Shown: one piece after another, positions 1 through 8,035 of the stretch | Position numbering within the stretch: the first letter of the stretch is position 1 | Layout: every line of letters starts with the position of its first letter | NCBI GenBank assembly: GCA_002733765.1 | Contig: NVWU01000008.1 | Span: forward strand, 62,001 to 126,000 | Origin: Colwellia sp. | GTDB taxonomy: Bacteria > Pseudomonadota > Gammaproteobacteria > Enterobacterales > Alteromonadaceae | Length of the DNA: 64,000 bases | Reading direction: 5' to 3' | The notes under the pieces: model-generated | Seen by the model: only the letters and a program-made list of their open reading frames with translations | Database searches by the model: none | Told to the model about the DNA's origin: nothing | Program-made: the position numbers and the translations under genes

Positions 1-2
1 GT

Positions 3-185
3 ATTTATGTGATGCGACACGATCACAATCTATTAGTAAAAAGATTACAAATGTTACCGGGCGGCATCATCAAAGTTAAATCAGACAACAACATGTACGA
101 ACCGTGGGAAATAAACAAAGAACATTTGAATGGTACTGATATTGAATTAATTGGCCGCGTCGTGTGGTCAGGTCAAAGAATGTAG
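3..185 (+). CDS. C-terminal fragment of S24/LexA-like phage-type repressor (partial)
   Basis: An open frame enters from the left edge and stops at TAG 183-185, leaving 60 residues. The visible part reads VMRHDHNLLVKRL, then LPGGIIKVKSDN and ends IGRVVWSGQRM. This is the usual end of the S24 peptidase domain of phage CI/LexA-like repressors, where the last strands follow the catalytic lysine region. The helix-turn-helix and the Ser-Lys dyad would lie outside the window, so activity cannot be judged. Its last 23 codons are found again, diverged, at 1172-1240. The family call rests on motif recognition from a short piece and is therefore moderate. Confidence 0.6.
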   Translation: MYVMRHDHNLLVKRLQMLPGGIIKVKSDNNMYEPWEINKEHLNGTDIELIGRVVWSGQRM

Positions 186-235
186 AAAATTAATAAACCA
201 TACTGTTTTACATAGAAATATAAGGAAATACTTAA

Positions 236-1150
236 ATGATTCTAAAGGACAAAGAACTACAAAACGTTAAGGCCGCCAATACTATTGCAGGTCAAAAACA
301 AGAACAAGATATTGCTTTTTATTTACGAAGAGAATTTAAAAATCACCCTAAAGTATTCGTTATTAATGATTATAAGTTTTCATTTAATGATGAAACTGCA
401 CAAATAGATCACCTCATTGTATATCCATATGGCTTTATTCTTATTGAATCAAAAAGTATAACTGGAGAAGTCACGGTCAATGAGTTTGGCGAATGGTCAC
501 GCAGTTCTAAAGCTAAATGGTCAGGAATGCCCTCTCCTATTAAACAGATTGAACTACAACAAAAACTACTAAGAGAGTTTTTATATCATCATAGAGAAAA
601 AATATTGAATAAACTCTTTGGTATAAAGCAACAGTCTTTTGGAAAGCGCTGTTGGAATAATCTTTGTGCCATATCAAGTAATTCAATTATTAATAGAGAA
701 TCAATACCTAAAAACATATCTGACGTTGTAGTTAAAAGTGAGTTCCTGATAGACAAAATTAATGAAGTAATGAAGCTTGAAAAAAGTTTTTTTGAAAAAG
801 TCATCATTACAGATACCAGACCTGATTTTAATGATGAAGAATTACAATCTATAACTAATTTTTTAATCGACAATGGATACAAGAAAACAATAAAAAATGA
901 AACTAAAAAACTAGAAAAAGTCAAAACAAATAATACTGTTTTAAAATGCAAAAAATGTAACGAAGCATCAAACTACACCGCACAAAATGGTCGCTACGGT
1001 TATTTCATTAATTGCAATGAATGCAACACCAACACACCAATGAAGATGCCTTGCAACCAATGCCATAGTAAAAACACGAAAGTGAGCAAGAAAAAAGAAA
1101 AATATACGCTTAATTGTTCAGATTGTGATAATAAATTAGCGATAATTTAA
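236..1150 (+). CDS. NERD-domain nuclease-like protein with C-terminal zinc ribbons
   Basis: The 304-residue protein begins with a NERD (nuclease-related) domain, roughly residues 15-130. It has the pattern QIDHLIVYPYGFILIESK, where D58, E71 and K73 match the D...ExK core of the PD-(D/E)XK nuclease fold. The C-terminus carries four CxxC pairs (C238/C241, C260/C263, C273/C276, C294/C297), most simply two zinc ribbons like those at topoisomerase I tails, so DNA binding is likely. There is no signal peptide or membrane segment. The gene is very AT-rich, stands alone and is flanked by two copies of a repressor 3' end, which suggests acquisition by transfer. NERD proteins occur in plasmids and defence islands; its target is unknown. 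It could be a DNA-repair or restriction-like nuclease. Confidence 0.75.
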   Translation: MILKDKELQNVKAANTIAGQKQEQDIAFYLRREFKNHPKVFVINDYKFSFNDETAQIDHLIVYPYGFILIESKSITGEVTVNEFGEWSRSSKAKWSGMPSPIKQIELQQKLLREFLYHHREKILNKLFGIKQQSFGKRCWNNLCAISSNSIINRESIPKNISDVVVKSEFLIDKINEVMKLEKSFFEKVIITDTRPDFNDEELQSITNFLIDNGYKKTIKNETKKLEKVKTNNTVLKCKKCNEASNYTAQNGRYGYFINCNECNTNTPMKMPCNQCHSKNTKVSKKKEKYTLNCSDCDNKLAII

Positions 1151-1171
1151 TAAATGTAGATACAAGTAAGA

Positions 1172-1240
1172 AAAGAACATTTGAATGGTACGGATATAGA
1201 GTTTATAAGTCGCGTAATGTGGTCAAGTCAAAAAATATAG
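1172..1240 (+). pseudogene. degenerate second copy of the upstream repressor 3' end
   Basis: These 69 bases align without gaps to 117-185, the 3' end of the S24-type repressor, with 57 of 69 bases identical by hand count. The frame is kept through the stop: the copy would encode HLNGTDIEFISRVMWSSQKI against HLNGTDIELIGRVVWSGQRM. There is no start codon or upstream coding sequence, so it is a displaced tail, not a gene. With the intact copy it brackets the NERD gene as direct repeats about 1.05 kb apart. That looks like an integration or recombination scar. Confidence 0.7.
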
Positions 1241-1298
1241 TGGCATAAAAAACCCCATCAGAGACTTTCATTGATCAACCCAAAAGTAATAAAGCGTC

Positions 1299-1703
1299 TT
1301 AATTCGTTTTTTTTGTCGTGACAGGCTGCACTATATGTATTTCTTGCTTCTCCATAAAGCTAGAAATTTTTCCCAGCTGCCCATTAACAATAAACCCAAT
1401 AACAACACAGCCAGAAATTAATGCACCAATAGCGTATGCTAACTTTTTATTGATCTTGATTATTTCAGCATTCGCTTTACCTATCTCAACATTCTGATTA
1501 TCTGATGCTTTTTCAATAAGTTTTTCGATACGAAGAAGCATTTTCTCTGAATGCTCTGCATGAGCTTCGATTGCAGAAATTCGCCCAACAAGATCTGATT
1601 GACTCTTCAATACCCAGTCCAAACGAGCATGTTCGGAAGCACCACCATTAGCTGATGGTTGAGATGATACTGGAGGTTGTGTATTTTTGGTATTCTTAGC
1701 CAT
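1299..1703 (-). CDS. unknown small membrane protein with coiled coil
   Basis: I do not recognise this 134-residue protein. It has a polar Pro/Ser/Gln-rich N-terminus (1-27) and a long amphipathic, probably coiled-coil stretch (about 34-87). One hydrophobic segment follows (about 88-108, AIGALISGCVVIGFIVNG), then a short polar tail ending in lysines. This is the layout of a single-span anchored protein with a coiled-coil domain. Its ATG overlaps the stop of the upstream gene by one base (TAATG), so the two are translationally coupled and probably form a two-gene unit. No catalytic motif is visible. Confidence 0.6.
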   Translation of the reverse strand: MAKNTKNTQPPVSSQPSANGGASEHARLDWVLKSQSDLVGRISAIEAHAEHSEKMLLRIEKLIEKASDNQNVEIGKANAEIIKINKKLAYAIGALISGCVVIGFIVNGQLGKISSFMEKQEIHIVQPVTTKKTN

Positions 1704-1975
1704 TATAATCCCTTATTTTTTAGCCAATCCCAAACAGCCTTTGATTGAACTCCCCAATAAGCATCAAAAGGTACAATTAAGCACGAAATAGAAGTATCAT
1801 CACCAAATAAATCTTGAAAAATGCCTTTAGGTTGAATTGACTCAGCTCCAAAAACTAACCAAGATTTATCGTCCAACTTCAAGTGATTATCAGCGTATTT
1901 GCTTGAAATAAGAGTGTTTAATTTATTAATTTTTTGTTCATTTTTATCTGTCGCTATTACAGCAAAAATTGTCAT
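1703..1975 (-). CDS. unknown 90-residue protein, first gene of a coupled pair
   Basis: The protein starts MTIFAVIATDKNEQKIN and ends DYW/GVQSKAVWDWLKNKGL-like (AYWGVQSKAVWDWL is seen near the end). It has a compact alpha/beta look: alternating hydrophobic strands (TIFAVIAT, SWLVFGAES, SCLIVPFDAYWG) and no membrane span or signal peptide. I do not recognise the family. The stop overlaps the ATG of the downstream membrane protein by one base, a strong sign of joint expression. A short cytosolic protein coupled to a membrane-anchored coiled-coil partner could be an effector/anchor pair, but no function can be read from the sequence. Confidence 0.55.
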   Translation of the reverse strand: MTIFAVIATDKNEQKINKLNTLISSKYADNHLKLDDKSWLVFGAESIQPKGIFQDLFGDDTSISCLIVPFDAYWGVQSKAVWDWLKNKGL

Positions 1976-2179
1976 AATTAATTCAATTCCTTTTATTAAA
2001 TAGTACGGTAAGAAAATAGATATAAAGTACTAAATAATCCACCTATTATAATAATAAATTATAACTAATTTTGCCTAAACAACAAGTCAAATCACTACCA
2101 ACAACGCTCAATTGCTTTTAATTTCACCACAATTAACTATTTAATACTCTGAATATAAAGGAACAGATAAGGAACTGCA

Positions 2180-2489
2180 TTAACCACAGACCCAAGTGCC
2201 ATCTGGATTTTTTTGTGCGCCCGTATAAGCACCACCACAGACCCAAGTACCATTTGGATTTTTTTGTGCACCTGTATAAGCACCACCACATACCCAAGTG
2301 CCATCTGGATTTTTTTGTGCACCTGTATAAGCACCACCACATACCCAAGTGCCATCTGGATTTTTTTGTGCACCTGTATAAGCACCACCACATACCCAAG
2401 TACCATTTGGATTTTTTTGCGCACCAGTATAAGCGCTACCACAAACCCAAGTGCCATTTGGATTTTTCTGTGCTCCGGTGTAACCAATA
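2180..2489. repeat. 51-bp direct tandem repeat array, about six units
   Basis: A 51-bp unit containing CACCACATACCCAAGTGCC followed by a run of T is repeated about six times with only a few substitutions per unit. The unit length is a multiple of three, so several frames on both strands stay open across it. Only the minus frame with a ribosome site and non-repeat start is taken as real. High identity among units implies recent unit duplication or slippage, so copy number should vary among strains. Confidence 0.9.
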
Positions 2490-2500
2490 AATTGCGACAT
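2180..2500 (-). CDS. 17-residue tandem-repeat protein (six units), unknown function
   Basis: The start is taken at ATG 2500-2498 (MSQFIGYTG...), because GGAG lies seven bases upstream; a GTG two codons earlier would overlap that ribosome site. After five lead residues the whole protein is six copies of YTGAQKNP(N/D)GTWVCGGA, stopping inside the sixth. Each unit has one Tyr, one Trp, one Cys and two or more Gly, so six evenly spaced Cys result. There is no signal peptide, so the cysteines would be reduced in the cytosol unless the protein is exported by an unknown route. The repeats are nearly identical in DNA. I do not recognise the family well enough to name it; a metal- or ligand-binding beta repeat is possible. 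Confidence 0.6.
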   Translation of the reverse strand: MSQFIGYTGAQKNPNGTWVCGSAYTGAQKNPNGTWVCGGAYTGAQKNPDGTWVCGGAYTGAQKNPDGTWVCGGAYTGAQKNPNGTWVCGGAYTGAQKNPDGTWVCG

Positions 2501-2506
2501 TTTCAC

Positions 2507-3023
2507 TCCATTTTTAAATATACGCCTAAAATATCATGAATACGCCTCAGTAATGACGGTTCCATAATCTCATTTATTTCATATTAATATCCCATAACTT
2601 CAATAAATTAGAAACTACTAAAAACAAATATTTATCAAAAATAGTATGTACTAGATTACATTTTGCAAAAATTGAAGTTAAATACTATATGAGGCTGAAT
2701 AAACAATGAGTAAATTAATAAAAAGACAGTACTCCATAAGTACACCAATTAAACCTATAACCCAGTAAAAATAAAGAGATCAATCCAATCGAGCATTGGA
2801 GCTACAGAGAGCTTGTGAGAAATAATATAATTAAGATAACAAGTTTTTTGAATTATAAATAGATAAGCAATGAAATGTAGAGTCATTCCAAATGATTACC
2901 CGTTGCATATAAGGTGCCTAAAACTTTGATTATCAACGTACACAGCGGAGCATAGCAACGACTAATAGAGAGTATTTATAACTAGGTTTACACCACTAAC
3001 CGTATTACCGTTCAGATTTTAGT
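2507..3023. other. 517-base AT-rich stretch without a gene
   Basis: No credible open frame, RNA gene or hairpin terminator was seen here. The part next to 2507 must hold the promoter of the repeat protein; the rest has scattered stop codons in all frames. It separates the repeat gene from the orphan at 3024-3734. Confidence 0.5.
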
Positions 3024-3734
3024 TTAATTAAATGATACTTGTATATATTGGTTAACTTTCGCATTACTTAGGCGTTTAGGTGATATTTTATCTATAATTT
3101 CAAGAGCTTGATAAACCTTACTAATCCCTACCTTGTCATCTAAAGGAATGATTTCAAAAGAGTCAGCATTTATCATTTCTTTTATGGAAAATAAAGCTGC
3201 GGCGAGTGATTCTTTAAAATCAGGGGAGCTTTTTGCCCTATCAACATCTGACAGAATTGTCTTTGCTGTGGTAAGCGCTTCTGTCAAAGCTAATAAACTA
3301 TTACTTTCTGTTTCAATATTATTTTCATCAACATCCGTTGCATCTAAACGCTCGATAAAATCACCCGCAAAAGTTGCCAGTGTTTGAGTAGACATTTCTT
3401 TGTTAAGCGGTGTGTCGTTAGCAGTAGGCTCTGTATTAGTTAAATACGCGTATTCTTGTTTAGAAATTAAGCCTAGCTGGTAGGCACTCTCTTTGAGCGC
3501 ATTCACATCATTAAAACTGATAGCACCATTACTGAAAAACTCTGTACTCAAAGCATGTATTTTTGTAGCTCTGTCGCTCAGATACAAGGTTTTATTAACA
3601 TGTAAAGTGGACTCGACTGTTGTGGTATTCGAGTTTTTATGCGCTTCAATGATTCCATCTATTTCAGATGAAGATGATGACGAAGACGAATTGAGATTAT
3701 AATTACCGTTATAGGAATTAATATTATTTATCAT
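3024..3734 (-). CDS. unknown 236-residue cytosolic protein with N-terminal Ser tract
   Basis: The N-terminus is Asn/Ser-rich (MINNINSYNGNYNLN followed by eight serines). The rest (about 30-236) is mostly helical and acidic: LHVNKTLYLSDRATKIHAL, then YQLGLISKQEYAYL and a C-terminal KVYQALEIIDKISPKRLS. There is no signal peptide, membrane span or recognisable domain. The Ser tract is coded by mixed TCN/AGY codons, so it is not a simple one-codon slippage tract. The asparagine/serine start resembles disordered leaders of exported or appendage-associated regulators, but this is only an impression. It stands alone. Confidence 0.55.
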   Translation of the reverse strand: MINNINSYNGNYNLNSSSSSSSSEIDGIIEAHKNSNTTTVESTLHVNKTLYLSDRATKIHALSTEFFSNGAISFNDVNALKESAYQLGLISKQEYAYLTNTEPTANDTPLNKEMSTQTLATFAGDFIERLDATDVDENNIETESNSLLALTEALTTAKTILSDVDRAKSSPDFKESLAAALFSIKEMINADSFEIIPLDDKVGISKVYQALEIIDKISPKRLSNAKVNQYIQVSFN

Positions 3735-3840
3735 ATAGGTACTTAATCTCAGCTCAGCTTAATAAAAATTGGCACATTGAAAACAAAGCAATTATTAGGC
3801 CGTAATGTGAATTAATTATCAAAGCAATATCGAAGGCTAA

Positions 3841-3915
3841 TAAGGTGTATGTCTCGAATAGCCTGCAAATGAGTAGCCCATAATAGTCCTGCATTCGTTT
3901 GGCTAAAACACCTTA
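3841..3915. repeat. short inverted-repeat element ending TAAGGTGT/ACACCTTA
   Basis: An exact 8-base inverted repeat, TAAGGTGT at 3841-3848 and ACACCTTA at 3908-3915, bounds 59 bases with partial internal complementarity (TAGCC with GGCTA). It lies in the 299-base gap between the orphan gene and the glutathione transferase. It may be a REP-like element or a structured leader; no U-run follows, so it is not a classical terminator. Confidence 0.35.
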
Positions 3916-4033
3916 CCATATGATTTTTAGCGTTATTACTGTAATTTATTCTCGATAGCGCTACTTGTTTGGCTTTACGGTTAGACTACAGTAGGATAAA
4001 TTGAATGACCAAAATTTAAGGAATGATTAAAAA

Positions 4034-4642
4034 ATGAAAATTTATCAAACTCATAAAGCACCAAATCCTCGTAGAGTTCGTATGTTTCTTTCTGAGAAAA
4101 ATATTGAAATGGACTATCAGGAAGTTGACATTGCTGCTGGAGATAACCTTACACCAACAATGAAGGCTAAAAATCCAACTACTAAATTACCTTTTTTAGA
4201 ATTAGATGACGGTACTTGTATTGGTGAAACGGTTGCCATTTGCCGGTATTTTGAAGAAATAAAACCAGAAGCCCCATTAATGGGCCGAACAGCTTTAGAA
4301 AAAGCACAAGTTGAAATGTGGCAACGTAGAGTAGAGTTTCATTTGTTACAACCTATTAGCATGTGTTTTGTACACACTACCGGATTTTTTAAAGATCGCA
4401 TGAAACCTGTTGCTGAGTGGGGAGATATTTCAGGCCAAAATGCTGTGGCCTATTTTGATGAACTAAATGAACATTTCAGTAAATCTAGCTATTTAGTTGA
4501 TGACTATTTCAGTATTGCCGATATTACTTTGTTGTGTTCTATCGATTTTGCCCGCGTAGTAAAAATACGTGTTAATGAAAAGCATACCCATTTATTAGAC
4601 TGGTATGAACGTGTGTCTTCTCGCCCAAGTGCCAGCGCTTAA
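4034..4642 (+). CDS. glutathione S-transferase family protein
   Basis: The 202-residue length fits a cytosolic GST. The thioredoxin-like N-terminal domain (1-80) shows NPRRVRMFLSEKNI, KNPTTKLPFLELDDG and the glutathione-binding turn ETVAICRYFEE (Glu-Thr where most have Glu-Ser). The all-alpha C-terminal domain (about 90-200) shows the N-capping box pattern SIADITLLCSIDFA. Such proteins conjugate glutathione to electrophiles or act as glutathione-dependent peroxidases or isomerases; the substrate cannot be read. It appears monocistronic, followed by a strong hairpin at 4670. Confidence 0.85.
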   Translation: MKIYQTHKAPNPRRVRMFLSEKNIEMDYQEVDIAAGDNLTPTMKAKNPTTKLPFLELDDGTCIGETVAICRYFEEIKPEAPLMGRTALEKAQVEMWQRRVEFHLLQPISMCFVHTTGFFKDRMKPVAEWGDISGQNAVAYFDELNEHFSKSSYLVDDYFSIADITLLCSIDFARVVKIRVNEKHTHLLDWYERVSSRPSASA

Positions 4643-4669
4643 CCGATTTACATATTACCGAGCTTCCAC

Positions 4670-4694
4670 ATCAGGTGCTTTCAAAGCACCTGAT
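4670..4694 (+). terminator. hairpin after the glutathione transferase gene
   Basis: An 11-base perfect stem, ATCAGGTGCTT with AAGCACCTGAT, closes a three-base loop 28 bases after the GST stop codon. The U-run after it is poor (TGTATT), so it may act as an attenuator or transcript-stabilising stem as well as a terminator. Confidence 0.6.
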
Positions 4695-4699
4695 TGTAT

Positions 4700-4741
4700 T
4701 AACTGATAACTGATAACTAATAACTAATAACTAATAACTAA
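4700..4741. repeat. heptamer tandem repeat, TAACTGA/TAACTAA x6
   Basis: Exactly six 7-base units: two TAACTGA followed by four TAACTAA. It sits between the converging GST and hydrolase genes. Every unit supplies a TAA stop on the plus strand. It is a simple-sequence repeat likely to vary in copy number. Confidence 0.9.
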
Positions 4742-4762
4742 ATTAACACTTGCTGTTTGGCG

Positions 4763-5302
4763 TTACTTTATCACTGACAGAATGTCTCTAAAACTATCTA
4801 TTTTAGCACTTTTCATTAGCTCAAAAACGCACATTTCTAAACTCGTTATACTGGCTCCGCTCTCTTTCATTTTTAGTAACGCTAACTCTATATTCGATTG
4901 TAAACGAGATGAAATACAGTCCGATACTACATCTACCTCAAAACCTTCATTTAACAAACCTAAAACGGTTTGATACACACAGATGTGAGCTTCTATTCCT
5001 ACTACTAACCACTGTTTCTTATCGGTTGCTTTAATCACTTCTTTGATCGACTCTTCAAATAAACCATTAAAGTGAAATTTTTCATTGACGCTAGCCTCCC
5101 CCATCAACTCAGATAATTCTGGTACAGTAGCACCTAAGCCTTTAGAGTTTTGTTCAAGCCATACCACAGGTATACCTAACAATTTACAACATTGAATTAG
5201 CTTTTTCGTATTATCAATAAATAAATCACTGCGTTGAACAATTCGAGCTAAACTCCCTTGCACATCAACCACTATTAGACCGCAATTTTCTTGTTCAAGC
5301 AT
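4763..5302 (-). CDS. isochorismatase-fold cysteine hydrolase (YcaC-like)
   Basis: The 179 residues show the full catalytic triad of the isochorismatase-like hydrolases: D13 in LIVVDVQGS, K75 in NEKFHFNG, and nucleophile C108 in VGIEAHICVYQT, which includes the typical cis-peptide region before Cys. Family members hydrolyse amides or vinyl ethers. The short form with GIEAHICVYQT matches the YcaC-type group, whose substrates are mostly unknown. A good ribosome site (AAGGAGAAGC) lies before the ATG. It appears to be a single gene. Confidence 0.85.
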   Translation of the reverse strand: MLEQENCGLIVVDVQGSLARIVQRSDLFIDNTKKLIQCCKLLGIPVVWLEQNSKGLGATVPELSELMGEASVNEKFHFNGLFEESIKEVIKATDKKQWLVVGIEAHICVYQTVLGLLNEGFEVDVVSDCISSRLQSNIELALLKMKESGASITSLEMCVFELMKSAKIDSFRDILSVIK

Positions 5303-5438
5303 AAGCTTCTCCTTAATTAATAAAATGATTACATTTGAATTTTAACGTTATCGTCTATTAATAACGTTCTCCATTCACTTATCAACCCCGTATGTGTTTA
5401 ATCAATTTACAAGGTTTTGGCTATACATTTATCACTAT

Positions 5439-6446
5439 TTAACTCTCGGTAAAGTTTTGTATTAAATCAATATCTGTCTCAATAGTGATACTGTGTTTTT
5501 GTGATTGAGGATTGGCAATGTCGATAGCATCATACTCATCAGCAGAATCGCCAACCGCACTACAAGAAAACGCTACCGTATAATTTCCAACGGGAAGATG
5601 AGAGAAGTTATACACATAACTACTATTATCCATATCAAACGATAAGGTAGCTGATGCATAAGGTTTAATGGCATTATCAGGACGAGAATTTATCGCTTCA
5701 TCAGGATCGAACTCATCGACAAAAACGGCCTCTTCAACCATTTCGCCTTGATACAGATAAACGACTTTACCGTGATCAGTATCCTCTTCAAAAACGGTTG
5801 CGCAATCTGCGCCTACCGATAATAAATTCACATCAATACTTCCTTGCAGAGTACCTACTTCAGTACTATCAACAATACGGATACCGTGAGGTTTTAAATT
5901 GAAAGCACTGCCACCTGCGGTAGAGGTAAGAGACGATCGTAAATTAAATTCTATCGTGTAAGTTTGCTGTTCGTCACCTGATACAGACAAAGCGCCTAAC
6001 TTTAATTTATTACTCGGGGTTTTCAGTGGCTTTCTGGTGTCGTTATCAATCACCCAGCAAAATTCATCACTACCATTGGGGTTTTGTGGGCAACCTGAAG
6101 TATTTAAAATTAAGCTACTATAGTTACCCGCTGCGACTTCAAAATTTTCAATAATGATTAACTCTTCACCATTTTGATAGTCCATTACATCAATGGTCAT
6201 TGTTGTTGGATTTCCATCATCATCAAGAATAGGAATATTGATACCCGATTCATCATCTTCGTCATCAGATGCTAATTTTAACGTGATAGAGCTAAAAGTA
6301 ACATTTACCGAAGTAACTGAATCTGCGGGCGCATCAGCAATAGCAAAAGAAACCAAAGAAATAGGGGAAGCCACCTCATTTTCGTTACTAGAGTCACCAC
6401 AAGATATTAAAGAAAGACTCACAAGAGCCATAATAAATAGACGCAT
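5439..6446 (-). CDS. DUF4382-type outer-membrane or periplasmic lipoprotein
   Basis: A lipoprotein signal is clear: MRLFIMALVSLSLISC with the lipobox LISC and lipidated C16, followed by a Ser/Asn linker. The body begins VSFAIADAPADSVTSVNVTF, the typical opening of DUF4382 domains (IxDAPxD...), an all-beta carbohydrate-binding-like fold, to about residue 190. A second beta domain (200-330) has a pattern like carboxypeptidase regulatory-type domains (LPVGNYTVAFSCSAVG). It is acidic and Ser-rich. The role is unknown; related proteins sit on the cell surface of marine bacteria. Confidence 0.75.
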   Translation of the reverse strand: MRLFIMALVSLSLISCGDSSNENEVASPISLVSFAIADAPADSVTSVNVTFSSITLKLASDDEDDESGINIPILDDDGNPTTMTIDVMDYQNGEELIIIENFEVAAGNYSSLILNTSGCPQNPNGSDEFCWVIDNDTRKPLKTPSNKLKLGALSVSGDEQQTYTIEFNLRSSLTSTAGGSAFNLKPHGIRIVDSTEVGTLQGSIDVNLLSVGADCATVFEEDTDHGKVVYLYQGEMVEEAVFVDEFDPDEAINSRPDNAIKPYASATLSFDMDNSSYVYNFSHLPVGNYTVAFSCSAVGDSADEYDAIDIANPQSQKHSITIETDIDLIQNFTES

Positions 6447-6542
6447 AATAAACTACCTTTACTATATAAAATTAAACCATTATAACCAAAGCACTACTCT
6501 GTTTAGAGTAATAAACTTTTACTTGTTTGTTAACTTATTACC

Positions 6543-7916
6543 TTATACTTCCATTGCTTCAATATTAACTATTTCACTGCGATTTAACGTAATTTTAAAA
6601 CGTTGTAAATGTTCACCTTTTTTATCTACACTGCGTAAAATAAGATTAATTTGATAACGACGCTCAACTGCTTGGCTCGATACTTTTTGTCCATCTAAAC
6701 TATATAAACGGCCCGCACCTTTTGTTAAAAAGCGTACAAAAGGTGTTAAATTGAAGAACAAGCGTTGTTGTATTTCATCATAACCTGGCAAAAACTTTTT
6801 AGTGAGCACCTTATTATCACAACGAAAATGTAGTAATTGCGCGGCTTGTTTATTTTGTTGTCTGCGCTGTTGAAATAACTCATTTACTATTATTGGAAGA
6901 TCTTGCGTTGCGATATATTCCAACCATAAAGTTTGGCTAATAATGCGATTTTTATTAACACTATGTCGAAATAAGTTTTGCCACTTTGGCCGACCTTTTT
7001 GAATTTTTCTCCAAATAAGGCTAGTAAGATCTTCTTTAAATGTTTCTCGTAAGCCATATATTAGCCCTAAAAAAGCGATTAACGCTAAAGTTACCTCAGT
7101 AAAACTTGAACGAGCATTTAGTACTAAAACCATTACAAAAGCCATGATTACAGCCGTAACGCCCCCTCGTACAAAACGCTTTAAATTTACATCTAAGTAA
7201 CGAGTTTTTTTCTGAAAGACCACGCCATACTCAATTAGCCGCTGCAATAAACGCATTTTATTCGTGATCCTATTCGGATCATCTAGTGTTATTTGTGAGT
7301 TATATTTACATGCTTTACGGTAAGCATTTTCTTCTCGGCATAATACAAATAAAAACTCTCGTTCTGCTACAAAATCACTGCTTTTAGGCCCTTTTGAAAG
7401 TAGTTTTAAAAAAGATTGTTCAACATGCCAACTCAAATAGTTATCAGCATTTTCAAAAAAAGAACTCAGTTTATTATCCGACGGTGTATAACGACGTAAC
7501 TTTTTAGTTAAACCACTGATTTGTTCTGCTAACTCAATCGCTGCAGGATAAAACTCTTCGGCACTTTTCAGTTTTAATGTTTGTTTTATATCCGCATCAA
7601 GCGCCATTTTTAACTGATAGGAGTAGAGGTTAAGGTTTAAACGGTAATCTCTTTGTTCTTCCTTTTGATCGCCAACAAAACGTTGACTAATAAAACGGCT
7701 TCGTACTAGAGGTAAGTGCAATTTAGCAGAATAATAAGCGCTATGGCTTTTGATATTACTATAAAAGTAATCTTCCGCATTTAGGGTACTTGGACTGATA
7801 CCCATTTCAACGGGAAGGGAAAAATACAGATCAATGCGTTGCTGCTCTTGTGGAAGCAATTGATGGCTAATTTCAAATGATAAACTCTCATATTGAGTCA
7901 AGGTAACTTTATTCAC
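6543..7916 (-). CDS. unknown membrane protein, two central spans
   Basis: I do not recognise this 457-residue protein. It has a long soluble N-terminal part (1-245), two closely spaced hydrophobic segments (about 250-267 and 272-289) forming a hairpin, and a basic soluble C-terminal part (290-457). Both soluble parts should therefore face the same, probably cytosolic, side. The C-terminal end YQINLILRSVDKKGE is beta-like. Charged QRRQQNKQ and KKLRRYT segments suggest contacts with nucleic acid or phospholipid. It is a single gene with no visible partner. Confidence 0.6.
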   Translation of the reverse strand: MNKVTLTQYESLSFEISHQLLPQEQQRIDLYFSLPVEMGISPSTLNAEDYFYSNIKSHSAYYSAKLHLPLVRSRFISQRFVGDQKEEQRDYRLNLNLYSYQLKMALDADIKQTLKLKSAEEFYPAAIELAEQISGLTKKLRRYTPSDNKLSSFFENADNYLSWHVEQSFLKLLSKGPKSSDFVAEREFLFVLCREENAYRKACKYNSQITLDDPNRITNKMRLLQRLIEYGVVFQKKTRYLDVNLKRFVRGGVTAVIMAFVMVLVLNARSSFTEVTLALIAFLGLIYGLRETFKEDLTSLIWRKIQKGRPKWQNLFRHSVNKNRIISQTLWLEYIATQDLPIIVNELFQQRRQQNKQAAQLLHFRCDNKVLTKKFLPGYDEIQQRLFFNLTPFVRFLTKGAGRLYSLDGQKVSSQAVERRYQINLILRSVDKKGEHLQRFKITLNRSEIVNIEAMEV

Positions 7917-8035
7917 GCCCTGTTAATTATCCTTATAAAAAGATTAACTTATATCATTCATTGAATTACTTAAGCATAGCAATAAAACCACCGGTTAATA
8001 CTATTTATTTACTCATCAGTGTTACGTTTTGCTTA

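Noticed and set aside
2180-2489. CRISPR-like array
   Set aside because: Repeats are contiguous with no unique spacers; this is a coding tandem repeat.
2213-2539. Plus-strand open frames across the 51-bp repeats
   Set aside because: The repeat length is a multiple of three, so shadow frames stay open. None has a ribosome site, unlike the minus frame.
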